Below, piece after piece: positions 25,145-33,426 of a DNA stretch of 64,000 nt. Origin of the DNA: Catellatospora methionotrophica (GTDB lineage Bacteria; Actinomycetota; Actinomycetes; Mycobacteriales; Micromonosporaceae); NCBI RefSeq assembly GCF_011297335.1, contig NZ_JAAOTJ010000001.1:1116001-1180000 (forward strand), given 5' to 3'. The position numbers and the translations under genes were made by a program. Below the pieces are notes generated by a model. It was not told the origin of the DNA. It was given only the letters and a program-made list of their open reading frames with translations, and did not search any database. Numbering within the stretch: position 1 is the first letter of the stretch; every line of letters starts with the position of its first letter.

Positions 25145-26149
25145 TCAGGGTCCGGCGCTGTCGCGCAGCCCGATGACGTACGCCGCGGTCAGCGCGACGC
25201 CGCGGTCCTCGTCGGCGGCCAGCACCGCCAGGGCGCGGGAGGCGGTGCCGCCCGGAATGCCCCCGAGCGCCTGGGTCAGCCGCCGGCGGGTGGCCGCGTC
25301 GGCGGCGTCCAGGCGGGCGGCGAGCCCGGCCGCGATCCGTTCCGCGCAGGCGGGATCGCGGGCAACGACGCTGAGGGCGTCACCGGCCTCGACGTCGTTG
25401 ACCTCCGCGACGACCATGTCGAGCAGCGTCGGCACGGTGTCCGCCACGCCCCGGGGGCCGAGCGCCAGGGCCGCATGGCGGCGGACCGCGAGGTCTTCGT
25501 TCGCCAGCGCGTCATGCAGCACGGCGTACGCCGCCTCGTTGCCGATCCCGGCGATGGCCTGCACGGCGCGCTTGCGCACCGCGGCCTCCGGCGCGGCGAG
25601 GCCCTGCGCCAGCAGCGCCAGGCCGTCGTCGCCCGATCGCGCCAGAGCCCAGCGCAGGGCTCCGGCCACGTGCGGGTCGGCCTCGCTCAGCACCGCCTCG
25701 ACCAGGGCCTCCACCGGCATGCTGTCCTCGGCCGCCGTGGACAGCGCCGCGCGCTGGCGCCTGTCGGCACTGTCCGAGCCCAGCGCCTGGAGCAGAGCGA
25801 CGACCTGTAGGACGTCCTCCCAGCCGGTGGGCTCGGCCGCGCCGATCCGGCGCAGCCGGGTCAGCAGTTCCGTCTCGTCCGCGATGCGGGCGAGCGTCTG
25901 CCGGATGAGGTCGTCGACCAGGCCCGAAGGCGTGAAGCCGGGATCGTCGAGGGCCCGCCCGACCTCACGCAGCGACAGCCCGAGCGAGCGCAGGCTCTCG
26001 ATGTGGAAGATCCGCCGGATGTCCTCGCCGGAGTACTCCCGGTAGCCGGTGCCGCTGCGCCCCGTCGGCCGCACCAGGCCGAGCGACTCGTAGTGGCGCA
26101 GCATGCGGGCACTGACCCCGGACCGCCGGGCCACCTCGCCGATCAACAC
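25145..26149 (-). CDS. MerR-family regulator with HEAT-repeat effector domain
   Basis: 334 residues from a GTG at 26149. The first ~70 residues are a MerR winged helix (LIGEVARRSGVSARMLRHYE, then GYREYSGEDIRRI). A helical linker to about 130 leads to roughly five HEAT/PBS-type repeats (about 145-330, for example VRKRAVQAIAGIG and VRRHAALALGPRG). There are no metal-binding cysteines, so it does not look like a metal sensor. It follows the stand-alone HEAT gene by 6 nt and probably forms an operon with it. Protein binding rather than small-ligand binding is a plausible trigger. Confidence 0.9.
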   Translation of the reverse strand: MLIGEVARRSGVSARMLRHYESLGLVRPTGRSGTGYREYSGEDIRRIFHIESLRSLGLSLREVGRALDDPGFTPSGLVDDLIRQTLARIADETELLTRLRRIGAAEPTGWEDVLQVVALLQALGSDSADRRQRAALSTAAEDSMPVEALVEAVLSEADPHVAGALRWALARSGDDGLALLAQGLAAPEAAVRKRAVQAIAGIGNEAAYAVLHDALANEDLAVRRHAALALGPRGVADTVPTLLDMVVAEVNDVEAGDALSVVARDPACAERIAAGLAARLDAADAATRRRLTQALGGIPGGTASRALAVLAADEDRGVALTAAYVIGLRDSAGP

Positions 26150-26155
26150 TGCCGG

Positions 26156-26824
26156 TCATCCCCTTTCGCCGGCCGGGCCCAGGGCCGCGACACGTTTCGC
26201 CTGCTCGACCGCGAGCTGGAAACCGGCGTCCGGGTCGAGCCACAACTGCTGCGTGGCCAGCGCGTGCCCGCGTACGCCGGGATCGCGGTGCTCGGCCGCG
26301 GCGTGCAGGATCGGCGTGATCACCTCACCGAGCGCGATCAGCGCCCGGCTGAGGCTCAACTGCGTCTCGCGCCCCCCGCGCCCCAGTTGCGTTGCCAGCA
26401 CCGCGGCCAACTCGGATTGTCCCCCCTCGGGCACCAGCGCCACAGCCGCTCGCCAGGCGGTGCGCGCCACCGTGTCGTCGGGGTCGGTCAGCAGTTCCCG
26501 GGTGATCGCCGGCCAGGCCCGCCGGTCCCCGATCTTGGAGAGCGTGTGCAGGGCCTGGCTGCGTGCCTGCGGCTGGGCGGAGCGCAGCTCCTCGACGAGC
26601 GTGGGCACCGTACTCGACGGCTGCTGGCGCAGCAGGGCCCAGGTGAGCATCTCGCGCACGTAGAACTCGGGTTCGACGGCGCACCGCTCGACCAGGCCGC
26701 CGACCGATCGGGGGTCGGGGGTCGTGCCGACCGCCAGCGCCGCCCGCAGCCTGACCGACGGGTCGCGGTGGGCCAGGGCCCGGATGGCCTGCATGGTGTT
26801 CGTGTCCTGCTCCTGCGTGGTCAT
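26156..26824 (-). CDS. HEAT-repeat protein
   Basis: 222 residues from the ATG at 26824, which has a perfect AGGAGGTG upstream. An earlier in-frame start has no such site. The whole protein consists of alpha-solenoid repeats, such as VRLRAALAVG, YVREMLTWALLRQ and ARSQALHTLSKIGDRRAW. No catalytic motif is visible. The shared repeat type with the downstream MerR-HEAT regulator suggests the two interact or sense the same thing. Confidence 0.88.
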   Translation of the reverse strand: MTTQEQDTNTMQAIRALAHRDPSVRLRAALAVGTTPDPRSVGGLVERCAVEPEFYVREMLTWALLRQQPSSTVPTLVEELRSAQPQARSQALHTLSKIGDRRAWPAITRELLTDPDDTVARTAWRAAVALVPEGGQSELAAVLATQLGRGGRETQLSLSRALIALGEVITPILHAAAEHRDPGVRGHALATQQLWLDPDAGFQLAVEQAKRVAALGPAGERG

Positions 26825-27091
26825 CGCCACCTCCTGCGGCACAGTGAAGACCTTGCCACCGTGTCAAGGTCAAGCGCACGGCCGCGCCGGCGACGTCGGG
26901 ATGTACCCCGAACCGGTTGTCCGGGCCACGCACCCAGATCCGGTCGCCGGCAGCCGCCACGCACCACAGGCATCGACCGTTGTACGTACGTGGCACCCCT
27001 GGCGGCCCCTCGCCGCCACCACCGACCGGCCTTGACGCCGCGGCACGCCCCACCCGCCGCGGCCGACGCCGAGAAGGAGGCGCACTCCTCG

Positions 27092-27781
27092 ATGTCGAAC
27101 ACCCTGACCGTGCTGACGCTCGTGGCGCTGTCCGCGGGAACCGCGCTGATCATCTGCCGGCTCACCGGCAACCGCCTGCGACGGGCGCTGCTGGCCAAAC
27201 TGTGGCACGCGGTGCACGTCGACGCGCTCACCGGCCTGCCCAACCGGGCCGGCGCGCTGGACGAACTGGGCCGCCGCTACGCCGACCACCGGCCGCTGAG
27301 CCTCGGATTCGCCGACCTCGACCAGTTCAAGGCCCTCAACGACACCCACGGCCACGAGGTCGGCGACCGGGCGCTGCAGCACATCGCGCTCGTGCTGCGC
27401 ACGCACCTGCCCGACACGTTCGCCGCCCGCATCCACGGCGACGAGTTCGTGTTCGCCTGGCACGAGCTGCTGACCGACGCCCTGGCCCACGCCTGGCACG
27501 TACGCCACCTGGTCAGCGCGCACCCGCTGCGGCTGCCCGGCGGCGAGCTGGTCGAGCTGCGCATGTCCATCGGCGTCGCCGAGCGCAGCCTGACCAGCGA
27601 CCTGCGGCTGCTGATGCACCACGCCGACCTGGCCATGCACGACGCGAAGACCAGCGGGACCGGCTGCGCCCCGTACAACCCGCACCATCACGCCGTCGTG
27701 GTGGTGCCCCGCCCGGCGCTGCGCGTCCGCGAGCGCCGCCACGCTCCGGCCCCGGAAACCAGCGGGTCGACAGAGCGGTAG
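27092..27781 (+). CDS. Membrane-linked GGDEF-domain protein (HGDEF variant)
   Basis: 229 residues. One N-terminal hydrophobic segment (about 5-24) is followed by a GGDEF domain with DALTGLPNR, FADLDQFKALNDTHGHEVGD and, at the signature loop, IHGDEFVF (114-121). The metal and GTP residues are present, but the first Gly of GGDEF is His and there is no RxxD inhibitory site. It may be a weak or inactive diguanylate cyclase. AGGAGG lies 13 nt before the ATG, which is long, so the start is only moderately certain. Confidence 0.85.
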   Translation: MSNTLTVLTLVALSAGTALIICRLTGNRLRRALLAKLWHAVHVDALTGLPNRAGALDELGRRYADHRPLSLGFADLDQFKALNDTHGHEVGDRALQHIALVLRTHLPDTFAARIHGDEFVFAWHELLTDALAHAWHVRHLVSAHPLRLPGGELVELRMSIGVAERSLTSDLRLLMHHADLAMHDAKTSGTGCAPYNPHHHAVVVVPRPALRVRERRHAPAPETSGSTER

Positions 27782-27981
27782 GCCGTGGCGGGTTGTCGGC
27801 GGTGCGCTGTCACCGGTGGGTCTGCGTCCCTTTTGTCCATAATTGACTAGCATGTGTCTCACAGGCGGAGCGGGGGCGTCGCCAGGCCCGCACGACCCGG
27901 CATCGAGCACCCTCGGGGCGGATCGCACGGCGGCCCGTACCCCGGCGCGTTGCGGAATCTCCTAGTGGGGGTTGGGGTCCT

Positions 27982-30900
27982 ATGTCCTCGTCACGCCGAT
28001 CACGACGGCCGGCTACCGCCGCGCTCGCCCTCGCGATGGCCGCGGCCGGCGTGTTCGGCCTGCCGGGAAGGGGCATGGCGGCCGGCACGACGCTGTTCGA
28101 CCAGCCGTTCCACAACAACCGGCCCGACGGCCTCGGCGCGGTGGCGCTGCCGGCCGCGCCCGGCGGCGGGACGAACTCCGCCTGCCTGACCGCGGTCGGG
28201 AACCCGAACACGGGCGTGCTGCGCACCTGCGGCTCCTCGACCGACCCGCAGGGCTCGGGAAAGCTCCGGCTGACCGACGCCACGACGAACAAGCAGGGCG
28301 GGGTCTTCGGCGCGGTCAGCGTGCCGACCTCCCAGGGCCTGGACGTCACCTTCAACTCCTACCAGTACGGCGGGGGCAGCGGCGGGGCCGACGGGCTCGC
28401 GTTCGTGCTGGCCGCGGTCGACCCGGCCAATCCGCTGTCACCGTCGACGCTCGGGCCCTCGGGCGGGGCGCTGGGCTACTCGGCGGCGTTCAGCGGCAGC
28501 TCGTCCGGGCTGTCCCAGGCCTACCTGGGCGTCGGGCTGGACGTCTACGGCAACTTCAGCAACGCCACCTACCAGGGCACCGGCTGCACCAACCCGGCGT
28601 ACATCAGCACCACCGGCCGGGTGGCCGGGCAGGTCGTCGTACGCGGACCGGGCAGCGGCGGCGTCGGCTACTGCGCGATCAACAGCACCGCGCTGACGAC
28701 CCTGGCCCTGCCCCTGGCGCTGCGGGCCTCGACGCGCTCGGCGTCGGCGGTGCCGGTCGAGGTCGTCGCGAACACCACCGCGTCGTCGTTCGTCACCGCC
28801 TCGGGCATCACCGTCCCGGCCGGGCAGTACCGGATCAGGTTCACCCCGGTCGGTTCGCTGGTGGCGCTGACCCTGTCCGGGAACCTGCCGGTCGTGCCGT
28901 CGACGCTGTACCCGTCACCGAGCTGGCTCAACGCCAGCGGCTATCCCAAGCAGCTCGCGTTCGGCTGGGTCGGGTCGACCGGGTCGATCACCGACTTCCA
29001 CGAGGTCGACAACGCCAAGGCGGTGTCGTTCAACCAGGTGCCGGACCTGTCGGTGACGCAGACCAGCTACACCGGTTCGTCGCCGCAGCCCGGCGACCCG
29101 GTCACCTACCTGATCACGGCAGGGGTCGACGCCGGAGCCGACGAGACCGTCCCGATCTCGGTGACCCAGACCCTGCCCGCGGGCGTGGTGCCCCGTGGCG
29201 CCTACGGGTCCGGCTGGACCTGCGCGACGCCGGTGGGGCAGAGTTTCACCTGCGTCAGCGGCAGCGGCCCGTTCCCGGCGGGCAGCACCCTGCCGCCGAT
29301 CACGGTGGTGTCCATCGTGACCGGAGCGGCGGTGACCCCGGCGCTGATCCAGACGACGACGGTCGCGACCGCGTCGTCCAACGACGCCAGCCCCGGCTAC
29401 GCGGCGACCACCACCCCGGCGACGCCGCCCCCCGCGCCCAGCGGCATCACCGTCAGCCCGGCGGTCGGCCCGTTCGCGGGCGCCAACGCGGTCACCGTCA
29501 GCGGGACCAATCTCGCCAACGCGACCGCGATCGAGATCGGCACGGTGACCGAGCAGCAGGCAGGCACGCCGGTCGTGCTGCTGCCGTGCCCGTCGGGACC
29601 GGCCGCGGGCTGCTTCACCACCAACGCCGACGGCACCCTGTCCATCTCGTCGATGCCGGGCCGGGCAGCGGTCGCCGCGGTCAACGTCACCGTGGTGACC
29701 CGTGGCGTGGCCGGGGCGGCCGCCTACGCGTACGCCGCCGTGCCCGCCGCACCGGCCGCGCCGACCGCGGTCGCCGGAGTCACCAGCGCCACGGTGACCT
29801 GGACGGCCCCCGCCGCCAACGGCACCCCCATCACCGGGTACACGGTCACCCCCGTCAAGGACGGCGTCGCCCAGCCGGCGGTCACCTTCGACGCGAGCAC
29901 GACCACCAGGACCCTGACCGGGTTGACCGCGGGCGCCTCGTACACGTTCCGGGTCGCGGCGACCAACGCGCTGGGCACCGGCCCCGACAGCCCCGCCTCG
30001 GCGGCCGTGGTGCCCTACACCGTGCCCGCCGCCCCGGCGATCACCGCGGTGGCCGCGGGCGACAACGCCGCCTCGCTGAGCTGGACGGCACCGGCGAACG
30101 GCGGCTCGCCGATCACCGGTTACACGGTGACCCCGTACCTCGACGGCGTCGCCCAGCCGGTGCGGACCTTCCCCGCCACGGCCACCACCCAGAACATCAC
30201 GGGGCTGACCGCGGGCAGCACCTACACGTTCCGGGTCGCGGCGACCAACGCCGCGGGCACCGGTCCGGCGTCGGCGGCGTCCGCGCCGGTGACGGTCAAC
30301 GCCCCGCCGACGCTGACGTTCGCGCCGCCACCGGGAGGCAAGGTCTTCACCCCGTACAGCCACCAGCTGACGGTGAACGGCGGCACGAGCCCGTTCACCT
30401 GGTCGGTGAGCGCCGGTTCGCTGCCCGACGGGATCACCCTGAACGCGGCCACCGGCCTGCTGTCGGGCACCCCGACCGTGGCGGGCACCTTCTCGTTCAC
30501 GGTGCGGGTCACCGACGCCGTCGGCCAGAGCGCCACCCGCCCGGTCACCCTGGTCATCGCACCGCTCGGCGGCCTGGCGATCAGTGTTCCGGCGTCGGCC
30601 TCACTCGGCACGACCGGCGCGGACGCGGGCCCGGTCTCCGGGCGGCTCGGCGTGGTCACCGTGACCGACGACCGCGGCCCGGCCGCCGGAAGCTGGACCG
30701 CGTCGGTGTCCATGACGGACTTCACGACCGGCACGGGATCGGCGGGCCAGACCATCCCCGGCGGCTCGGTGGTGTACTCGTCCGGTCCGGCGGTGCTCAC
30801 CACGGGTACGGGGCTGTTCGTGCCGCAGCCGGGCACCGCGCTGGACGCGCGCCGGTTCGCCGCGGGCTGGCAGGGCCTGCTCAGCGCCGCGAACTCGGCA

Positions 30901-30987
30901 GCGTGGAACCCTGGACTGGCGGTGACGCTGCCCACCGGGGTGGTGGCCGGCACCTACCAAGCCGTGATCACCCACTCGGTGCTGTAG
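27982..30987 (+). CDS. Large secreted surface protein: lectin-like, DUF11-like, IPT-like, 2x FN3, Ig-like, WxL-like domains
   Basis: 1001 residues. A Sec signal with an Arg-rich start (1-33) precedes an L-type-lectin-like beta-sandwich (about 35-340; GGADGLAFVLAAV, YLGVGLDVYGNFSN). Then come a DUF11-like repeat (about 354-475), an IPT-like domain (about 483-585) and two fibronectin III domains (about 587-770; TGYTVTP and YTFRVAATNA in both). An Ig/cadherin-like domain (about 773-860) and a C-terminal domain (862-1001) complete it. The last domain matches the small protein at 32711-33256, with WTASV, FTTG, TIP, SGPA, WNP and a final THSVL. That domain resembles the WxL wall-binding domain of Firmicutes. 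The role is probably carbohydrate adhesion at the surface. Confidence 0.85.
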   Translation: MSSSRRSRRPATAALALAMAAAGVFGLPGRGMAAGTTLFDQPFHNNRPDGLGAVALPAAPGGGTNSACLTAVGNPNTGVLRTCGSSTDPQGSGKLRLTDATTNKQGGVFGAVSVPTSQGLDVTFNSYQYGGGSGGADGLAFVLAAVDPANPLSPSTLGPSGGALGYSAAFSGSSSGLSQAYLGVGLDVYGNFSNATYQGTGCTNPAYISTTGRVAGQVVVRGPGSGGVGYCAINSTALTTLALPLALRASTRSASAVPVEVVANTTASSFVTASGITVPAGQYRIRFTPVGSLVALTLSGNLPVVPSTLYPSPSWLNASGYPKQLAFGWVGSTGSITDFHEVDNAKAVSFNQVPDLSVTQTSYTGSSPQPGDPVTYLITAGVDAGADETVPISVTQTLPAGVVPRGAYGSGWTCATPVGQSFTCVSGSGPFPAGSTLPPITVVSIVTGAAVTPALIQTTTVATASSNDASPGYAATTTPATPPPAPSGITVSPAVGPFAGANAVTVSGTNLANATAIEIGTVTEQQAGTPVVLLPCPSGPAAGCFTTNADGTLSISSMPGRAAVAAVNVTVVTRGVAGAAAYAYAAVPAAPAAPTAVAGVTSATVTWTAPAANGTPITGYTVTPVKDGVAQPAVTFDASTTTRTLTGLTAGASYTFRVAATNALGTGPDSPASAAVVPYTVPAAPAITAVAAGDNAASLSWTAPANGGSPITGYTVTPYLDGVAQPVRTFPATATTQNITGLTAGSTYTFRVAATNAAGTGPASAASAPVTVNAPPTLTFAPPPGGKVFTPYSHQLTVNGGTSPFTWSVSAGSLPDGITLNAATGLLSGTPTVAGTFSFTVRVTDAVGQSATRPVTLVIAPLGGLAISVPASASLGTTGADAGPVSGRLGVVTVTDDRGPAAGSWTASVSMTDFTTGTGSAGQTIPGGSVVYSSGPAVLTTGTGLFVPQPGTALDARRFAAGWQGLLSAANSAAWNPGLAVTLPTGVVAGTYQAVITHSVL

Positions 30988-30990
30988 GAC

Positions 30991-31575
30991 TCAGCGACCC
31001 CGTGCGCGGCGGCGGGCGGCGAACACGGTCGCGGCTCCGGCGCACACCAGCAGGATGCCGAACAGCAGCAGCGTGACGACGCTGGTCCCGGTGACCGGCA
31101 GCCCCGCACCGGCCGGCTGCGGCGCGGGTGGCTGCCCGGCGGCAGGCTGCGCGGGCCCGGCACCGTTCGATCCCCCGCCGGAGGTGCCGCTACCGGAGGC
31201 ACCGCCGCCGTTCTGCGACCCGCCGCCGTTCTGCGAGGACCCGCCGTCGCCGGAGCCACCGTCGCCGGAGCCGCCGCCGTCCGATCCGTCGTCACCGGAA
31301 TCGCCGTCGCCGTCGTCGTCGGAGTCGTCGCTCGGCGACGGCCGCGGGCTCGCGCCCGGAACGACTTCCAGGGTGACACCGGAGGATCCGGGCGGTGGCG
31401 TGGCCGCCACGGCCAGGCCCGGCGGCCTGCTCTCGGCGGAGACCGGGGCTGCCGCAAGCACCCCCACCGTCAGGGTCAGGGCTGCGGCGGCGGACCCGAG
31501 CACGCCCCAGGCGGCTGCGCGTGACCCGGCCGGTTCGGGGCGGGGAGACCTGTCGTCGGGCGTACCAGGGAGCAT
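30991..31575 (-). CDS. LPxTG-type cell-wall anchored protein
   Basis: 194 residues from the ATG at 31575. A hydrophobic N-terminal segment (about 23-48) is followed by a low-complexity Asp/Ser/Gly region of GDGGS and QNGGG repeats and a Pro/Ala stretch. Near the end stand the sorting signal LPVTG, a membrane helix and an Arg-rich tail, ARRRARGR. A sortase would link it to the wall, but no sortase gene is in the window. It ends 3 nt from the convergent lectin-like gene. In Firmicute csc clusters a small LPxTG protein accompanies WxL and DUF916 proteins, as here. Confidence 0.85.
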   Translation of the reverse strand: MLPGTPDDRSPRPEPAGSRAAAWGVLGSAAAALTLTVGVLAAAPVSAESRPPGLAVAATPPPGSSGVTLEVVPGASPRPSPSDDSDDDGDGDSGDDGSDGGGSGDGGSGDGGSSQNGGGSQNGGGASGSGTSGGGSNGAGPAQPAAGQPPAPQPAGAGLPVTGTSVVTLLLFGILLVCAGAATVFAARRRARGR

Positions 31576-31636
31576 GAAGATCACCCTAGACACCGCGCGG
31601 CGAACGTGAAGCCCATTCGTCTGCTTTGGCATGGAA

Positions 31637-31669
31637 AGCCCGGCTGCCCCCGAGTGGGACAGCCGGGCT
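31637..31669 (-). terminator. Rho-independent-like terminator after the WxL/DUF916 unit
   Basis: Arms AGCCCGGCTG (31637-31646) and CAGCCGGGCT (31660-31669) pair perfectly, with further C/G pairing in the loop. On the minus strand the stem is followed by TTCC. It lies 8 nt past the stop of the DUF916-like gene. Confidence 0.8.
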
Positions 31670-31677
31670 ACCCGGGC

Positions 31678-32694
31678 TCAGACGTACAGGTCCTCGTCGT
31701 ACTCGGCCCGCGCGCGACGCCGCCTGCGCACCAGATACCAGGCGAGCGCGGCGAGGAGCACGGCCACCAGCACGGCCACGATGATCAGCAGCGGTCCGCC
31801 GCCGGACACCGGCTCCAGCGCGGTCGAGTCGGCGGCCAGCGGCAGCGAGAACTGGCCGGTGGCCACGCGCTCGATCATGCCGCTGCGCAGTTTCAGCTCC
31901 GCGTGCCACACCCCGTCCGGCATCGACTGGCCGATCGGGGCGCTGACCTGGCCCTGCTGTCCCGGCAGGATGGTGACGCCGGTCGTGACGCCGAACGGCC
32001 CGGCCCGGACCGTCTCGGTGTCGTTGGCCAGCGACATCGAACCGGTCATGTCCAGCGCCCGCTCGCCGGTGTTGGTCACCCGCGCGGTGAGCACCGGCCA
32101 CTGCCCCGTGCCGCGCTCGACGGCCAGGCCCTCGATGCGGAAGTCCGTCGGCGGTTCCCCGCCGGGACCGACGTCGAGGTACACCCGCACCCCGACCCGG
32201 TGGATCTGCAGCACGTTGCCGCCCTTGCCGGGCGGGCTGGTGATCTGCGCCCACACCGCGCCGTAGCGCTCCCCGCGCGAGGCCGCGTCGGGCACGGCGA
32301 TGGTGACCTCCACCGCCTGCTTGGCCCCGGGCGCGAGGTCGATCAGCTTCGTGGCCAGCCGGGTCCACCGGCTGAGCTCGTTGCCGCCGCGGCCGTCGGT
32401 CACGGTGAACGTGTTCTGCTCGATGTTCGCCGCGCCCGAGTACAGCTCGACCCGCTGGGTCTTCGGCGAGCTGTTGCTGACCTCCACCCGCCGCTTGATG
32501 GTCATGCCCGGCGTGACGTGGTCCACGATGTACGCCCGTGCCCGCGGGTCCTCGACCCGCGCCACGGGGATGTCCAGCAACTGCAGGCCCAGCCCACCGG
32601 CGGCTGCCCCCGGGTCCTGACGGGCCTGCCGTCCGGCCTCGGCCGGCGCCGCGAGCACTCCGAGCGCCACGAGGGCGGCGGAGGCCAGCAGCAC
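31678..32694 (-). CDS. DUF916-like (WxL-interacting protein type) membrane protein
   Basis: 338 residues from a GTG at 32694, 17 nt past the WxL-like stop. There is no clear ribosome site, so coupling is likely. An in-frame stop at 32728-32730 limits alternatives. After the signal come two Ig-like beta domains: PGMTIKRRVEVSNSSPKTQRV, RYGAVWAQI and VGVRVYLDVG, then a second with VTNTGERALDMTGSMSLAND and PIGQSMPDGVW. A C-terminal helix (about 297-323) and a basic tail follow. Layout and motifs match DUF916/DUF3324 proteins that hold WxL proteins and peptidoglycan in Firmicutes. Confidence 0.8.
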   Translation of the reverse strand: MLLASAALVALGVLAAPAEAGRQARQDPGAAAGGLGLQLLDIPVARVEDPRARAYIVDHVTPGMTIKRRVEVSNSSPKTQRVELYSGAANIEQNTFTVTDGRGGNELSRWTRLATKLIDLAPGAKQAVEVTIAVPDAASRGERYGAVWAQITSPPGKGGNVLQIHRVGVRVYLDVGPGGEPPTDFRIEGLAVERGTGQWPVLTARVTNTGERALDMTGSMSLANDTETVRAGPFGVTTGVTILPGQQGQVSAPIGQSMPDGVWHAELKLRSGMIERVATGQFSLPLAADSTALEPVSGGGPLLIIVAVLVAVLLAALAWYLVRRRRRARAEYDEDLYV

Positions 32695-32710
32695 CGGCCG
32701 GCGGACGCGG

Positions 32711-33256
32711 TCACACCACCGAATGCGTCACCGTCCCGGTGTAGATACCGCCGACGGCGTCCGAGGGGATCGCGACCACGAGGGTCGGGTTCCAGGTCGC
32801 GGAGTTGCTGCCGGTGCCGCCGGTGTGCGAGAACGCCGTGCGGGGCACGTTGATGACCTGGGCCGCGGCCGCGTTGATCTGGCCGGGGGTGAAGGTGCCC
32901 GTGCCGAGGGTGATCGTGGCCGGGCCGGACCAGTACTTGACGTTGGCCGCCGGGATGGTCTCGCCGGGTCCCGCGCCGCCGGTGGTGAAGGCGGTGGACA
33001 CGACGCTGGCGGTCCACGCGGGGGTCAGCAGGGCCCGCAGGTCCAGGACGACCACCGGGCCCATCTGACCGGAGATCGTGGTGCCCTCGGAGCCGGTGCC
33101 CAGGTTGGACGCGAGCGGCACCGAGATGGTGAGCCCACCGGACCCGACCACGGTCAGCGTCACGATGGTGTCCCCCGGTGCGGCCGCGGCGGGGCTGGCC
33201 AGCCCGACGGCGGTAGCCGCCGCGGCCAGCATCAGGGAGATGAGCCTCTTCTTCAC
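32711..33256 (-). CDS. Small secreted WxL-like surface protein
   Basis: 181 residues with a GTG start 4 nt after CGGAGG. A Sec signal (KKRLISLMLAAAATAVGLA, cleavage near 26) is followed by one domain of about 150 residues. It has LTISVPLASNLG, WTASVVSTAFTTG, SGPATITLGTGTF, ATWNPTLVV and a terminal YTGTVTHSVV. The same domain ends the 1001-residue protein at 27982-30987. The proximal WTASV element fits the first W-x-L motif. The C-terminal YxxxxxWxL motif of Firmicutes appears here with His in place of Trp. Confidence 0.82.
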   Translation of the reverse strand: MKKRLISLMLAAAATAVGLASPAAAAPGDTIVTLTVVGSGGLTISVPLASNLGTGSEGTTISGQMGPVVVLDLRALLTPAWTASVVSTAFTTGGAGPGETIPAANVKYWSGPATITLGTGTFTPGQINAAAAQVINVPRTAFSHTGGTGSNSATWNPTLVVAIPSDAVGGIYTGTVTHSVV

Positions 33257-33426
33257 TGAACCTCCGTTTTGCGAGGATTGGGGTGATTCCCATCACGAAG
33301 TTTAGTTAGGAATGGGGCATATCAGCCGAGAATCGCAATACCGGCGATGGCGCGATCAAAACAACCCGATGGCCGGTACGGCAGCGGCGGCCGCCGGGAA
33401 GGCGACCGCCGCGTACACCCACCCGA

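Noticed and set aside
27972-31076. A 1034-codon frame overlapping the lectin-like gene in another phase
   Set aside because: It is out of frame with the signal peptide, FN3 and WxL-like domains, and its translation is Arg-rich noise.
31200-31330. Short tandem GGX-rich repeats that could look like a CRISPR or minisatellite
   Set aside because: They encode the Gly/Ser/Asp low-complexity linker of the LPxTG-type protein. There is no constant repeat/spacer pattern.
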